Numbered from the stretch's first letter, positions 1 through 8,429 are shown. The stretch: DNA of 64,000 nucleotides from Streptomyces niger (GCF_000718305.1 NZ_JOFQ01000022.1:1-64000); one strand, 5' to 3'. Numbers and translations: made by a program. Notes: generated by a model not told the origin, from the sequence alone.

Positions 1-1410
1 CCTAGTACTGCAACGGTGTTTGTTCTGATTGCTGGGCAGTTTTCAGGGACTGTGGCCCCGTCGTTTGTAGTGACTGATGCGGGCTTGGTGTTGGCGCCTG
101 CGGCGCCATGTCGACCAATGCAGGATGTGCTCGACCGGGGTGGGACAGCGGTCGGTGAGCCGGGTGATCAGTCGTCGGATCTCGGCAAGGCTCAGGCTGA
201 TGAGCTGGGAGGATCCGTTTCTGCTTTGTCCGTGTCCAGTTCTTGCGCCCGCAGGACTGTCAGGCAGGCATGGGCGGCCATGGCGAGAGTCATGTGTCGG
301 TGCCAGCTGGGATAGCGGCGGACTTGGTAGTCGTCCAAGCCGCACTCCTGCTTCGCGGTCTGGAAACACTCCTCGACCGCCCATCGGCTGCCCGCGATGC
401 GGATCAACTCGTCCAGCGTGGTGTCGGCAGGACAGTAGGCGATGTAGTAGGAGATCTCCTCGGGCCTGCTCACGCTGCGACGGGCGATCACCCAATGCCG
501 GCGGTCCTCGCGGTGCCAGGGCCTCACCTCAACGCGGGCCCAGTCATAGATCCGCCGGCCGTGGGCTCCCTCACCACATGAACGGCGTTTCCACTTCTGC
601 CGGGGCAGAGCGGGGAACAGGTCGTGGACTGGGTGGTCGATCGACCAGCGGGTGACGACGGTGTCGTGCCGGGTGGTGGCCACGACGTGCAAGACGTCAG
701 CCTGCTCCAGCTCGATTCGCCAGCCCTTGCTGTAGCCGTAGGCGGCGTCCGCCGTCACCCAGCCGAACGGAATCCGGTCGGCGATGGCCTTGCGGACCAT
801 CACCCTGGCCATCGCCACCTTCGTCTCGAAGGCGACACTGTCGTCGATGCCCGCCCGCCGACATCGCTCACGGTCATCCGTCCATGACGTGGGCAGATAC
901 AACCGCCGGTCGATCAATGTGCGTCCGCGGCCCGTCGCGTAGGCGAGGAAGACCCCGATCTGAGAGTTCTCGGTGCGTCCCGCGGTGCCGGAGTACTGCC
1001 GCTGGACCCCAGCCGAACGGACGCCCTTCTTCAGGAAACCGGTGTCATCGACGATGAGCACGGCATCCCGGTCGCCGAGGTGTTCCACGACGTAGTCACG
1101 TACGTCGCCCAGGACCTCGTCAGCATCCCACTCGATCCGGTTCAGCAGCCGGTGGATGCGATCGGGGCCGCCATGACCAGCCTCCTCCGCCAGCGTCCAG
1201 CCATTCTTCCGCTCCAGCGGAGCGACCAGCCCGCGCATATAGGCCAGCGCCGACTGGCGCGGCTCCTCCCGGCTGAAGCGGTGCACGAACCGCTCATGCA
1301 CCGCTTCAAGCTCACCCGCCCACAACCTGACATCAGCAAGGCCCCCACCCATAACCAGACCAACGACCCAACTGGCCACCAGTCACGGCAAGCACCGTTG
1401 CAGTACTAGG
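1..1410 (-). mobile_element. IS701-family insertion sequence, apparently complete
   Basis: Inverted terminal repeats are directly visible. The left end (CCTAGTACTGCAACGGTG, 1-18) is matched on the opposite strand by 1393-1410, with further partial matching inward. A single transposase gene fills the interior. Each end carries CTAG (2-5 and 1406-1409), which fits the 4-bp YTAR target duplication known for IS701. Because CTAG is palindromic, the exact repeat/target boundary cannot be fixed by eye. The right end abuts the inverted repeat of the next cassette. Confidence 0.85.
192..1379 (-). CDS. IS701-family DDE transposase
   Basis: A 395-residue transposase that excises and inserts the surrounding element. 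The length is typical of IS701. The N-terminal region has the family signature of a helical domain (residues LAPLERKNGWTLAEEAG) and the DDE catalytic residues are visible: Asp in LIVDDTGF, Asp in WVTADAAYGYSKG, and Glu in SRWAVEECFQTAKQE. The C-terminus ends with the usual WHRHMTLAMAAHACL segment. The start is a GTG at 1379, chosen because it lies just inside the right terminal repeat. The frame is uninterrupted, so the element may still be active. It is the only intact-looking transposase gene in the window. Confidence 0.9.
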   Translation of the reverse strand: MASWVVGLVMGGGLADVRLWAGELEAVHERFVHRFSREEPRQSALAYMRGLVAPLERKNGWTLAEEAGHGGPDRIHRLLNRIEWDADEVLGDVRDYVVEHLGDRDAVLIVDDTGFLKKGVRSAGVQRQYSGTAGRTENSQIGVFLAYATGRGRTLIDRRLYLPTSWTDDRERCRRAGIDDSVAFETKVAMARVMVRKAIADRIPFGWVTADAAYGYSKGWRIELEQADVLHVVATTRHDTVVTRWSIDHPVHDLFPALPRQKWKRRSCGEGAHGRRIYDWARVEVRPWHREDRRHWVIARRSVSRPEEISYYIAYCPADTTLDELIRIAGSRWAVEECFQTAKQECGLDDYQVRRYPSWHRHMTLAMAAHACLTVLRAQELDTDKAETDPPSSSA

Positions 1411-1635
1411 GCGTTTCTTTCGGATCGCCTCGGCGGCCGGATGAAGACGGGGGCGAGCCGGAGTCTGCCGAGGTGGATGGTGGACGCGGGGCACCCCTGT
1501 CAGGCCCCGCGCGCCCCCGCGGCTGGCGCCGGTGATGAACAGGGCCTTGCCGGTGAGCAGGCCGATGGGTGCGCTGTCCGCCGCGGCCGGCCACCGCAGA
1601 AACCGCCGCTTGCCCGGGGAGATCCGCGGCCGGTG

Positions 1636-2202
1636 CTACCAGGTGCGTGCGGTGCGGCGCAGGTCCTCGAAGCTCGCGCGCAGGTGGTGCTCGAGCGTGC
1701 GGTGCTCCGGGTCGGTCAGCCACCGGGCTGTGCCGAGTCGGTGCGCGGCGGCACAGACGGAGGCGGTCAGCGTTGCCGCCGGATCGGGCAGGCCCCGCGC
1801 GCGCAGTGCGTCGGCGATCGCCTCGCCCAGGGCTGCTACTTTCGCGCGTTCGCGTTCCCGCAGGTCGGCATGCGCATCGAGGAGTTTCCTGCGGCGCTGT
1901 GCCGCCTCCCGGTGCCGGTCGAACCAGTCACTGCCGGCGGTGAAGGCCGCGAGGACCGCGTCGAGCGGGGACTGCTCCGGGGGTGCGGCGGCCACCGTTT
2001 CGCGGACCTCGGCGACGAACACGTCCTGACCGGGGAAGAGCACCTCGCGTTTGTCGGCGAAGTGGTTGTAGAAGGTGCGCTCGGTCAGTCCGGCCCGCGT
2101 CGCGATCTCGGCAACTGTCGTGCGTTCGTAGCCGCGCTCGGTGAACAACTCGATCGCGGCTTCCTGGAGCCGTTCCTGCGTGCCGCCCGGCCATCGTCCC
2201 AT
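1636..2202 (-). CDS. TetR/AcrR-family transcriptional regulator
   Basis: A 188-residue repressor-type protein. The N-terminal helix-turn-helix occupies about residues 10-55 (TTVAEIATRAGLTERTFYNHF followed by the DKREVLF turn typical of the family); the rest is the variable ligand-binding domain. The open frame extends upstream, but the ATG at 2202 was chosen because it gives normal TetR spacing to the helix-turn-helix and leaves the operators at 2216-2269 in the intergenic region. It is divergent from the LLM oxidoreductase, so it probably represses that gene and itself and is released by an unknown small molecule. It resembles the TetR at 46611 (shared TERTF/NERTF and DKREVLF segments). Confidence 0.88.
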   Translation of the reverse strand: MGRWPGGTQERLQEAAIELFTERGYERTTVAEIATRAGLTERTFYNHFADKREVLFPGQDVFVAEVRETVAAAPPEQSPLDAVLAAFTAGSDWFDRHREAAQRRRKLLDAHADLRERERAKVAALGEAIADALRARGLPDPAATLTASVCAAAHRLGTARWLTDPEHRTLEHHLRASFEDLRRTARTW

Positions 2203-2215
2203 GGCACGCAGCGTA

Positions 2216-2269
2216 GTGATTACAGAAACTGCAATCAACGTGTACGGTGATTGCAGAATCTGCAATCAC
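2216..2269. promoter_or_regulatory. Tandem palindromic operators between TetR and LLM oxidoreductase
   Basis: Positions 2247-2269 form a perfect 11+1+11 palindrome (GTGATTGCAGA, A, TCTGCAATCAC). A second, imperfect copy lies at 2216-2238 (GTGATTACAGA, A, then a diverged half). Centre-to-centre spacing is 31 bp, about three helical turns. The position between divergent tetR and oxidoreductase genes makes these the likely TetR binding sites. Confidence 0.75.
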
Positions 2270-2345
2270 TCTGGTGCTGCGGACAGTACTGCGTCCCGGG
2301 TGGACGACGCGCCTCGCGGGCCGGAATCGGACGGAGGAGTTCGTG

Positions 2346-3293
2346 ATGGACGCTGCCGGACAGCGGGTGGGAGTGTTCCTGGGAGGCCCGTTCGCGCAGG
2401 CACCCGGAATGACCAACCTCGTGGACCGGGCTGTGGACCTCGCGCACGAGGTCGCCGGCGCGGGCGTGCACACCCTGTGGTTCGGGCAGGGGTCGGACTA
2501 CGACGCGCCCCAACTCGCGGCGCTGGTGGGCCGGACGGAGACCCGGGTGCACGTCGGCACGTCGGTCGTGCCGATGCACCCTCGCCATCCCCTGCTGCTC
2601 GCGGCGGCGGCGAAGACGGCGCAGGCAGCCACCGCGGGGCGTTTCCGGCTCGGTGTCGGGCTCGGGGCACGCACCGTGCTCGAGCCGATGTTCGGCCTGG
2701 CGTACCCGCCGCAGATCCGGCACCTGCGCGAGTACCTCACCGCACTGCGCCCGTTACTGGACGGCGACGACACCGTCTTCGAAGGGGAGACGCTGGCGTC
2801 CCGTCCGGTCGGCTCGACGGCTGTGGCCGGGGCCTCCCCGGCGATCCCCGTTCTGGTGGCGGCGATGAGGCCGCGGGCCCTCGCGGCTGCCGGCGAGTTG
2901 GCCGACGGAACGATTCCGTTCCTCGCCGGGCCGCGCACGCTCGCCGAACGGATCGTGCCGACCATCACCGAGGCCGCCGCCGCGGCCGGGCGGCCGGCCC
3001 CGCAGATCGTGGCCGGGGTGCCCGCGGTGGTCACCGACGATGCCGCAGCGGCCCGCGACCGGGTGTCGGCCGCCCTCGGTTTCTACGACAGCATCCCGTC
3101 CTACCGGAAGGTCATCGCCGCCGAGGGGTTGTCGCGCGCGGCGGACCTGCTGATCGCCGGCGACGAGGACACCGTCGTCGCCGGGTTGCGTCGCTATCTC
3201 GACGCCGGGGCCACCGAGGTCATGCTCACCCACACCGACCTCTTCGAGAGGGAAGAGCGCGTACGGACCTGGAGCGTCGCCCAGCGCCTGTGA
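2346..3293 (+). CDS. LLM-class flavin/F420-dependent oxidoreductase
   Basis: A 315-residue luciferase-like monooxygenase-fold protein, probably using F420 or FMN to oxidise or reduce a small organic substrate in the cytoplasm. Family features include the opening beta strand (RVGVFLGG), the VHTLWFGQG segment, the GRFRLGVGLGAR motif and the helix YPPQIRHLREYLTALRPL. The start is the ATG at 2346, preceded by a GGAGGAG ribosome-binding site at 2333-2339; the frame is open upstream but nothing there looks conserved. It is divergent from the TetR gene, whose operators lie in its promoter region. The substrate cannot be deduced. The whole gene lies inside the inverted-repeat cassette. Confidence 0.85.
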   Translation: MDAAGQRVGVFLGGPFAQAPGMTNLVDRAVDLAHEVAGAGVHTLWFGQGSDYDAPQLAALVGRTETRVHVGTSVVPMHPRHPLLLAAAAKTAQAATAGRFRLGVGLGARTVLEPMFGLAYPPQIRHLREYLTALRPLLDGDDTVFEGETLASRPVGSTAVAGASPAIPVLVAAMRPRALAAAGELADGTIPFLAGPRTLAERIVPTITEAAAAAGRPAPQIVAGVPAVVTDDAAAARDRVSAALGFYDSIPSYRKVIAAEGLSRAADLLIAGDEDTVVAGLRRYLDAGATEVMLTHTDLFEREERVRTWSVAQRL

Positions 3294-3562
3294 GCCAGGG
3301 CCGGACCGGCTGCGGCTTCTTCTGCCATGACCGCGCCGGGCCTCGACGACCCGCTGCCGGACCGGTCACCATCAGCACGTCGCGGGGCCTGTCCCATGGG
3401 CGGTGCGGCCTTGCCGCTCTACGACAGGACCGCCACCGTCCACCTCGCTGCCCTCTCTCATCCGGTCGGCGAGGTGAACCGAAAGAAACGCCCTAGTCCG
3501 TGCAGGTGAGCGACGGGCCGCGACTGCCGTATCCGGACCCACGTGCCCTCTAGCGTGCGGGC

Positions 3563-4123
3563 ATGGAATCCACCCCGATGCCCGAGCCGCTGCGCCGCGC
3601 GGTTCACCAGCTCGTCTCCGAAGCGGTCTCCAACTGTCAGGAGGTGCTGCGGTACACCGAGCCCGACCAGGCGCACTCCTGGAAGCGGATGACGATGTAC
3701 CGGGCCACGGACGCGGCCGACACGATGGACATGGCCGCGTTGCTGATCGCCGCGTACTGCCAGCGCATGGGCATGTCGGATGTGGCGCACCGGTATCTCC
3801 AGGCCGGCCAGCAGCACAACCGGGCCGCTGGGCCGCAGAAGGCGGACCACGCCGAGGTCGCCGGCCTCCTGGGCGAGCCTGCCCCCACCACCGACGACGC
3901 CGGGTCCCGGCTGCAGTATGCATGGGGCCAGCACTACGCCGAGGACGCACTGACCCCCGAGGACGCCCCGGAGCGGCTGCTGACCGAGGCGTGCCTGCAC
4001 GGGCTGCGCGCCCGGCTGAGCGACGACATCGGCTCCCTGGACAGCTTCCTCCCGCCCCGCATCGCTCAGATGGCCCGCAAGGTCGCCGACGTTCTCGAAG
4101 TACCGCAGCCGGCCCCCGCGTAA
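3563..4123 (+). CDS. Hypothetical helical protein, leaderless
   Basis: A 186-residue protein I do not recognise. It is predominantly helical, lacks a signal peptide or membrane segment, and contains a central Cys- and Met-rich stretch (AALLIAAYCQRMGMS) and a Pro-rich C-terminus. The ATG at 3563 has no ribosome-binding site, but TAGCGT at 3551-3556 is a good -10 element placed so that transcription would start at or next to the ATG; the mRNA is therefore probably leaderless. A strong hairpin (4173-4214) follows. It lies just outside the TetR/LLM cassette. Third-position GC is high throughout, supporting real coding. Confidence 0.7.
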   Translation: MESTPMPEPLRRAVHQLVSEAVSNCQEVLRYTEPDQAHSWKRMTMYRATDAADTMDMAALLIAAYCQRMGMSDVAHRYLQAGQQHNRAAGPQKADHAEVAGLLGEPAPTTDDAGSRLQYAWGQHYAEDALTPEDAPERLLTEACLHGLRARLSDDIGSLDSFLPPRIAQMARKVADVLEVPQPAPA

Positions 4124-4172
4124 CACCGCGGGCGCACCCTCGACGGGCGCCTGGCGCGTGCTCCCAGGCAGA

Positions 4173-4214
4173 GGGCGCGGCCGTGCGGGGCATCACCCCC
4201 GCACGGCCGCGCCC
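4173..4214 (+). terminator. Strong hairpin, probable terminator of the 3563-4123 gene
   Basis: A perfect 18-bp stem (4173-4190 paired with 4197-4214) encloses a 6-nt CATCAC loop. There is no T-run, as usual in Streptomyces. It lies about 50 bp after the stop codon. Confidence 0.8.
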
Positions 4215-4252
4215 ACCTCCTGGTGCAGGTCTTCTGCGTTCAGAGCGCGGCG

Positions 4253-4640
4253 TTACCGCATGGCGGCATAGTCGTGCGGCGCCTTGCTGAGCCTCTCGAA
4301 CATCTGCTCCTCGCTCATTCCCCGCCAGGCCACCGCGGAGGCGCTGGCGATCTTCTGGAACAGGACGTTCGTGGGGATCGGGGGGGAGACCGGCGAACAG
4401 GGGGTGGTGGTCCGCGCCGGCGCCCTCGCTGAACTCGCGGTGCAGCACCCACACGATCTCGGCGAACATGGCCTAGCTGCTCTGATGCTTGTTCCACAGG
4501 CACCGCAGTGCGTCGCCACCGAAATCGCGCTTGATGAACCCCCAGTGGTACGACATCTCTGCCGCCCTGTCCGGGAACTGATCGTCACTCAGGTATCGGA
4601 CCCGGTCATTCAAGATGTCCTGCTTGGGGGGTGAGTTGCT
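4253..4640 (-). pseudogene. Hypothetical protein, broken by a stop codon and a frameshift
   Basis: Coding-like sequence can be followed on the minus strand: a segment containing DDQFPDRAAEMSYHWGF and LRCLWNKHQSS, then an in-frame TAG (4473-4475), then AMFAEIVWVLHREFSEG, then a frame change near the G-run at 4380-4388, then FQKIASASAVAWRGMSEEQ to a stop near 4253. About 120 residues can be rebuilt. I do not recognise the family. Two independent lesions suggest real decay rather than a single sequencing error. Confidence 0.5.
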
Positions 4641-4731
4641 GTGCCTGGACTGTGCTGCCTGAGGGGATTGTCCATCCCGGTCAGACGGCATTGCTGCAGG
4701 TAGATCGCGGACGGATAGGGGAAAGGGACCG

Positions 4732-5661
4732 GTGGCGGACGAGCACCAGAGAGCCGAAGGCCGCGGTCGGGGCCGACCCATCAAGTTGCAGGCGGAGACT
4801 GAGCAGGCTGCCGAGCTGGCGATGTGGCTGCAGCAGGTGACCAAGGGATGGTACGCCCGGAGACTCGCCGAGCGGTTCCCCTACAGCGAGACCAAGCGGG
4901 CTGACTTCCGCTGGGGCAAGGAGCTGATCCTGGACTGGCTTCTGGAGCAGGTGGTGCAAGCTCTGGTGCGCGAGCCGCAGCTCCGGCGGCTGGAGCTGGC
5001 CAAGGGACGGGCGCTGTTGGAAGCCGCGGAGAAGGCGGCGGCCAGGAAGCTGCCTGCTCAGGTCCGTCACCTGCCTGCCACGGACTTGCAGGCGCGGCTG
5101 GAGAAGGCTCAGCACGGACAAGAAGAGGTCCTCCAGACGCTCAACCATGCGATGGTGCTGCTCCTGGTCCTGATGAATGCGCAGCGCCAACTCACCGAGG
5201 AGTACGAGGCGCTGGAAGAACAGGCACGCCGGGACCAGCACCACATCTACCAGCTGCGGCTTGACCTGGCCCGGGAGCATCTGCGGCAGGCCCGCGCTGT
5301 GCGGGAAAAAGCCGAGGATACGCACCTGGCCAGTCATGCCCGGGCCGAGCTCTACCGGCGCCTGCTCCGGCAGGACGACCGCAAATCCTTGCCCCTGGAA
5401 CACGCCCCAGCTTTCGGGTGGCTACGCGCTGCGGTGGTACGCCCTTACGGCGCGGGCCGGCGGGCAGATTCTTGCCGGTACTGGGCAGGCCGGAGTTCCT
5501 CTCTACTGCCATGGGGGTCGTGCTCCGGCCCGGGAGGCGGTGAGCGTGGTGCCGATTTCGGAGGAGGACGGCACCGTCAGCGTCGACCGGTACGAGCAGA
5601 TCGTGGGCCGGTTACGCGAGGCCGCCGAGAAATTGTCGAAGAGTGCGTTCATCATCGGTGA
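4732..5661 (+). CDS. Coiled-coil protein with N-terminal DNA-binding-like region; 3' part probably frameshifted
   Basis: The frame starts at a GTG (4732) with GAAAGGGA about 5 bp upstream. Residues 1-75 contain a region resembling the N-terminal helix-turn-helix-like part of Streptomyces arm proteins (WYARRLAERFPYSETKRADF). Residues 80-225 are almost entirely charged helix (QARLEKAQHGQEEVLQ, EEYEALEEQARRDQ), a likely coiled coil. From about 5410 the coding signal moves to another frame that runs to a stop at 5728 and reads plausibly (LTARAGGQILAG, VDRYEQIVGRLREAAEKLS). A frameshift or deletion junction near 5410 is therefore likely, and the last 80 residues of this frame may not be real. Function unknown. 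Confidence 0.55.
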   Translation: MADEHQRAEGRGRGRPIKLQAETEQAAELAMWLQQVTKGWYARRLAERFPYSETKRADFRWGKELILDWLLEQVVQALVREPQLRRLELAKGRALLEAAEKAAARKLPAQVRHLPATDLQARLEKAQHGQEEVLQTLNHAMVLLLVLMNAQRQLTEEYEALEEQARRDQHHIYQLRLDLAREHLRQARAVREKAEDTHLASHARAELYRRLLRQDDRKSLPLEHAPAFGWLRAAVVRPYGAGRRADSCRYWAGRSSSLLPWGSCSGPGGGERGADFGGGRHRQRRPVRADRGPVTRGRREIVEECVHHR

Positions 5662-5900
5662 CGGTGCGCTGGATTTTTTACCGACCACCGGGGCCTGTGA
5701 ACCGGGCCTGAAGCGCGACGATTCATAGATCACATGTCCGCGGGCGGCGAGTTGGAAACGCTGTTGCCGCTCGTTCGTGTGGTCGTCGTGCCGAGAGCGG
5801 AAGCGTGGTGGCCGAAGCGTCGCGGCGTGAGGATGCCTGGGGCCGCTGTCCCTGTAAATCAGTCGTCCAAGAGCGTGGGACCCGACACGATACGGTCATG

Positions 5901-6620
5901 ATGGGCGATCTCTTGCTTGACCGGGCCCGGGCACTCTGGAAAGAGCTGGCGGCGAGGCCCGTGGAGTTCTCTTCCTCGCCGGACGGGGCGAACGTTGTGG
6001 TCTCTCCTGGCTCGCGGTTGTGTCCGCCGTTGTGGGCAGGGATCGTGGTCCTCGGCGGAGCCAGCATCATCACCGTGCCGAGCATGCAGGTCGGCCAGGT
6101 GATGGCAGGCGTTTCAAGCAAGCTGTCCGGTGAGGAGCTAGTCGACGAGGATCGCCTGCGTGAGGTGTTGGCCATCCTCGACGGACTGGGTCCTGCGTCC
6201 CTCTTCTATCTCGACCGCGCCGACTTCCTGCCTGCGCAAGGAGGTGCCGCTGTCGAGGAGGCAGTGGACGGTGACGATGAGTTGGCAGCACTCCTGTCCC
6301 GTGCTGGTGATGAGGACACCGGCGAAAGTGGCATGGCGGACATCACCTCTCCCGCATTCGTCATCCGTGAGTACGACGACGTGGTTGCCGCGGCCGGCTA
6401 TCAGGTTTGGCCGCGGTCGGTGGCCCACCTGAGTGTGCTCGTTGCGCCGGGGCATCGAGGACGAGGACTGGCGCGGGTCGTGGCGTCTGCGGCGGTGGCT
6501 CATGCTCTTGATGCCGGGCTGCTTCCACAGTGGAGGGCACGGCCTCGTCCGTCAAAGCGTGTGGCACTTGCGCTGGGCTTCCGAGAGCTGGGTTCTCAGC
6601 TGAGCGTCCGCATCGCCTGA
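5901..6620 (+). CDS. GNAT-family N-acetyltransferase
   Basis: About 239 residues. The C-terminal half carries the acetyl-CoA-binding motif A of the GNAT fold (HLSVLVAPGHRGRGLARVV, with the R-G-x-G pyrophosphate loop) and the later motif B segment KRVALALGFRELG. The N-terminal ~130 residues are an extension seen in a subset of actinobacterial GNAT enzymes. The acceptor substrate cannot be inferred. The frame is open further upstream, but ATG codons at 5898 and 5901 directly follow TACGGT (5891-5896), a -10 element, so leaderless translation from one of them is likely; I chose the second. Confidence 0.75.
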   Translation: MGDLLLDRARALWKELAARPVEFSSSPDGANVVVSPGSRLCPPLWAGIVVLGGASIITVPSMQVGQVMAGVSSKLSGEELVDEDRLREVLAILDGLGPASLFYLDRADFLPAQGGAAVEEAVDGDDELAALLSRAGDEDTGESGMADITSPAFVIREYDDVVAAAGYQVWPRSVAHLSVLVAPGHRGRGLARVVASAAVAHALDAGLLPQWRARPRPSKRVALALGFRELGSQLSVRIA

Positions 6621-6639
6621 AGTCGGCCGAGGTAATTCA

Positions 6640-6840
6640 GCGCACCGTTGAGTCGGCGAGGCGGGCCTCAAGGTCGACGATGCGCCGGTCCTAGAAGCGG
6701 ACGTCGGATCGAGCGGCATTGAGCCGCTTATCGAGGGTTCGGTTGTCGGCGGTCAGCTGACGCACTTGGGGGTGGTGTTCTCGGTGGTGTTCTCGGTGGC
6801 GATCCGCTGGATGCTCTCCTCCGCGCACTCGCTCTCCACG
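6640..6840 (-). pseudogene. DUF6262-type integrase-associated protein fragment
   Basis: The minus strand reads QLTADNRTLDKRLNAARSD-VRF, then a TAG where Gln is expected, then DRRIVDLEARLADSTVR and a stop. This resembles the C-terminal coiled coil of DUF6262 proteins, which accompany tyrosine-type integrases of transposons. Upstream the frame is lost in a 12-bp tandem duplication (GTGGTGTTCTCG region, 6770-6800). No integrase gene is nearby, so this is a leftover. Confidence 0.45.
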
Positions 6841-6849
6841 TGGGTCGGC

Positions 6850-7080
6850 GTCCCAACGGCTGCGGAACGGCAGGTGGTACAAGTGGTACAAGCCGTACAA
6901 GCCGTGCGGCGCCCAATCCCTCAGCGTGCTCGGCCAGCTGCCAGCAGTTCTCACGGCCGACCGGTCCCAGCAGGCCGCACACGTAGTCCCGCATCCGCCA
7001 TCGTCATTCCATCCGGCCGAAGCAACGGTCCAGCGGCTCCTCGGCGCCGGCTCCCAGCGAGGACGGCGTACGGGCCGCCT
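6850..7080 (-). pseudogene. IS701-like transposase N-terminal relic
   Basis: The minus strand contains MRDYVCGLLGPVGRENCW followed by QLAEHA, matching the N-terminal helical motif of IS701 transposases (compare LAPLERKNGWTLAEEAG in the intact copy at 192-1379). The frame then enters a 9-bp tandem repeat (GTACAAGCC-like, about 6876-6905) and loses homology. No catalytic region remains. Confidence 0.45.
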
Positions 7081-7099
7081 GTACGCCGACACACGCCGC

Positions 7100-7561
7100 G
7101 GGCCTGGTCCAACTGCCTCAGTTCACCATCGATCCTGCGGGGTATCACGCCGGAGATCAGATTCTTCAGGGCGCGCGGCATTGGTCCGAAGCTGGCGACC
7201 CAGGCCTCGACAAGGTAAATCTCACTGCCCTCATCGATACCGAGAAAGCATCGGCCGTGATCGAGCTCGCCGAGCGGGAAGAGACGTCTTCCCAAGGCGT
7301 CGCTCCACTCGGAGAACCGGTCGTCCTCTCCCCAAGCCAGCTCCGGGTCCAGTGCGAATGGCTCCCCGGCGCAGTTGATGCCCAGACCGCCGATGCTCAC
7401 GGTCAGCCCCCGAACTCCTGGAGAAACCTCTCCGCGGCGTCGTGCATGACGATACCGACCCCTTCGAACAGCGATCGCCAGTCGGCCGTGTCGCCCCGCC
7501 TGCCCGCCATCCATCCCGAAGCCTCCAAGTCCTTACGCACCGCCGGCGACCATTCGCTCAT
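7100..7561 (-). pseudogene. SUKH-3-like immunity protein, one frameshift
   Basis: Starting at the ATG at 7561 the protein reads MSEWSPAVRKDLEASGW, then WRSLFEGVGIVMHDAAERF, then LQEFGG, where a run of five Gs is one short and throws the frame. The next frame continues as LTVSIGGLGINCAGEPF, GEDDRFSEWSDALGRR and YLVEAWVASFGPMPRAL, the characteristic SUKH-3 core. SUKH proteins are known immunity factors for contact-dependent or polymorphic toxins. The start overlaps the stop of the upstream frame (ATGA), a sign of a former two-gene operon. Beyond about 7120 the sequence runs into transposase debris. Confidence 0.6.
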
Positions 7562-7925
7562 GAGCTGGCTCGGTGCTCCTCGGTCAGGGACGGCTCGGCG
7601 GTCAGCAACTCCTCGTACACCCCGGCCAGAGCGTCCTGGAGATCAGCGGCGGCGGTGCGGTGGCGGCCAGCCGGAGCCGGCCGGAGTGGTCGGTCGGGCC
7701 CTTGAGGGCCTCGTGCTGCTCGTCGGCGCGCCGGTCGTCGTCCCTCAGCTTCTCCCAGAGGGCGTGCAACTCGCGGCCGCGGGTGGGCTGGTGCTCTTCG
7801 TAGGCGGTGGAGCCGGGGTGGCGGGTGGCGTCCAGGCCGGCGGAGACCGCATCGGGAGTGTCGGAGCTGAGCTTGGCGTACTGCCGGCCCTGCCGGCCCG
7901 TGTGTGCGGGGGTGGAGGAAGGCGG
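7558..7925 (-). pseudogene. Hypothetical protein gene upstream of SUKH-3, frameshifted
   Basis: Coding-like segments on the minus strand are YAKLSSDTPDAVSAGLDA, RELHALWEKLRDDDRRAD and EQHEALKGPTDHSG, followed by a frame change near 7640 and ADLQDALAGVYEELLTAE to a stop that overlaps the SUKH-3 start codon (ATGA). The product looks like a short helical protein. Its tight coupling to an immunity-type gene suggests a toxin-related or accessory role, but no domain is recognisable. The 5' end is lost at the junction with the Lrp relic. Confidence 0.45.
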
Positions 7926-8330
7926 TGCCGTCGCTGACCTTCAGCTGCGGGAGCGTTCCGCGAGCTGTGCTTCGAAGGCGTCGACGGCGTGCAGGCCGCG
8001 GAGCCAGACCATCAAGACCAGGTCGTCGGAGCCGCTGACGGGTACGGCGAGGCGGACCTCCTTCCTCCGGGCCGGCGCGTTGCCCGTGCCGCGAGATGGG
8101 TGCGGGTAACCACCGTGCGGCGGAACACACGTCGAGAGCCCCGCGAGGGGGTTAGCCAGGTCGCAGCGGAAGATGACTGCACTGTCCCGGGCCAACCGCT
8201 GAAGTCGGCGACGGGTGGTGGGCTTGCTCATCCCGATCGCCGCCCCGCAGTCGAGGAAGCCGAGGCGTCCGTCAGGACGAGGCTGACGGATTCGAGGTTC
8301 GGGCGCGGCACCGCACCTCTACGTAGACGA
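7920..8330 (-). pseudogene. Lrp/AsnC-family regulator, frameshifted and truncated
   Basis: The minus strand shows the winged-helix part (GMSKPTTRRRLQRLARD followed by SAVIFRCDLA) and the ligand-sensing RAM-type domain (SGSDDLVLMVWLRGLHAVDA), then a frameshift after LAERS and a short continuation (LPQLKVSDGTAFLHP). The region just upstream (VTAYDVAKAATVVYVEVRC) is also coding-like but in a different frame. The gene has lost its C-terminus and cannot give a working regulator. Confidence 0.5.
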
Positions 8331-8429
8331 CGGTCGCGGCTTTGGCCACGTCGTACGCGGTGACTTTCAGACCGTTCGCGCGCTGTCGTTCCCAGTGAGG
8401 CTGCCGCGGTCGCGTAGTCGCCTCCCCGC

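Larger units (their letters stand above)
1406..3496. mobile_element. Inverted-repeat-bounded cassette (TetR + LLM oxidoreductase, no transposase)
   Basis: The ends 1406-1444 and 3458-3496 are 39-bp inverted repeats with only four mismatches; both begin CTAGGGCGTTTCTTTCGG. This is the architecture of an IS or a non-autonomous mobile insertion cassette, but the interior contains only a TetR gene and a divergent oxidoreductase gene. No transposase is present, so mobility would need one supplied in trans. The transposase family is unknown to me. The similarity of the ends is seen directly; the mobile nature is inference. Confidence 0.65.
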
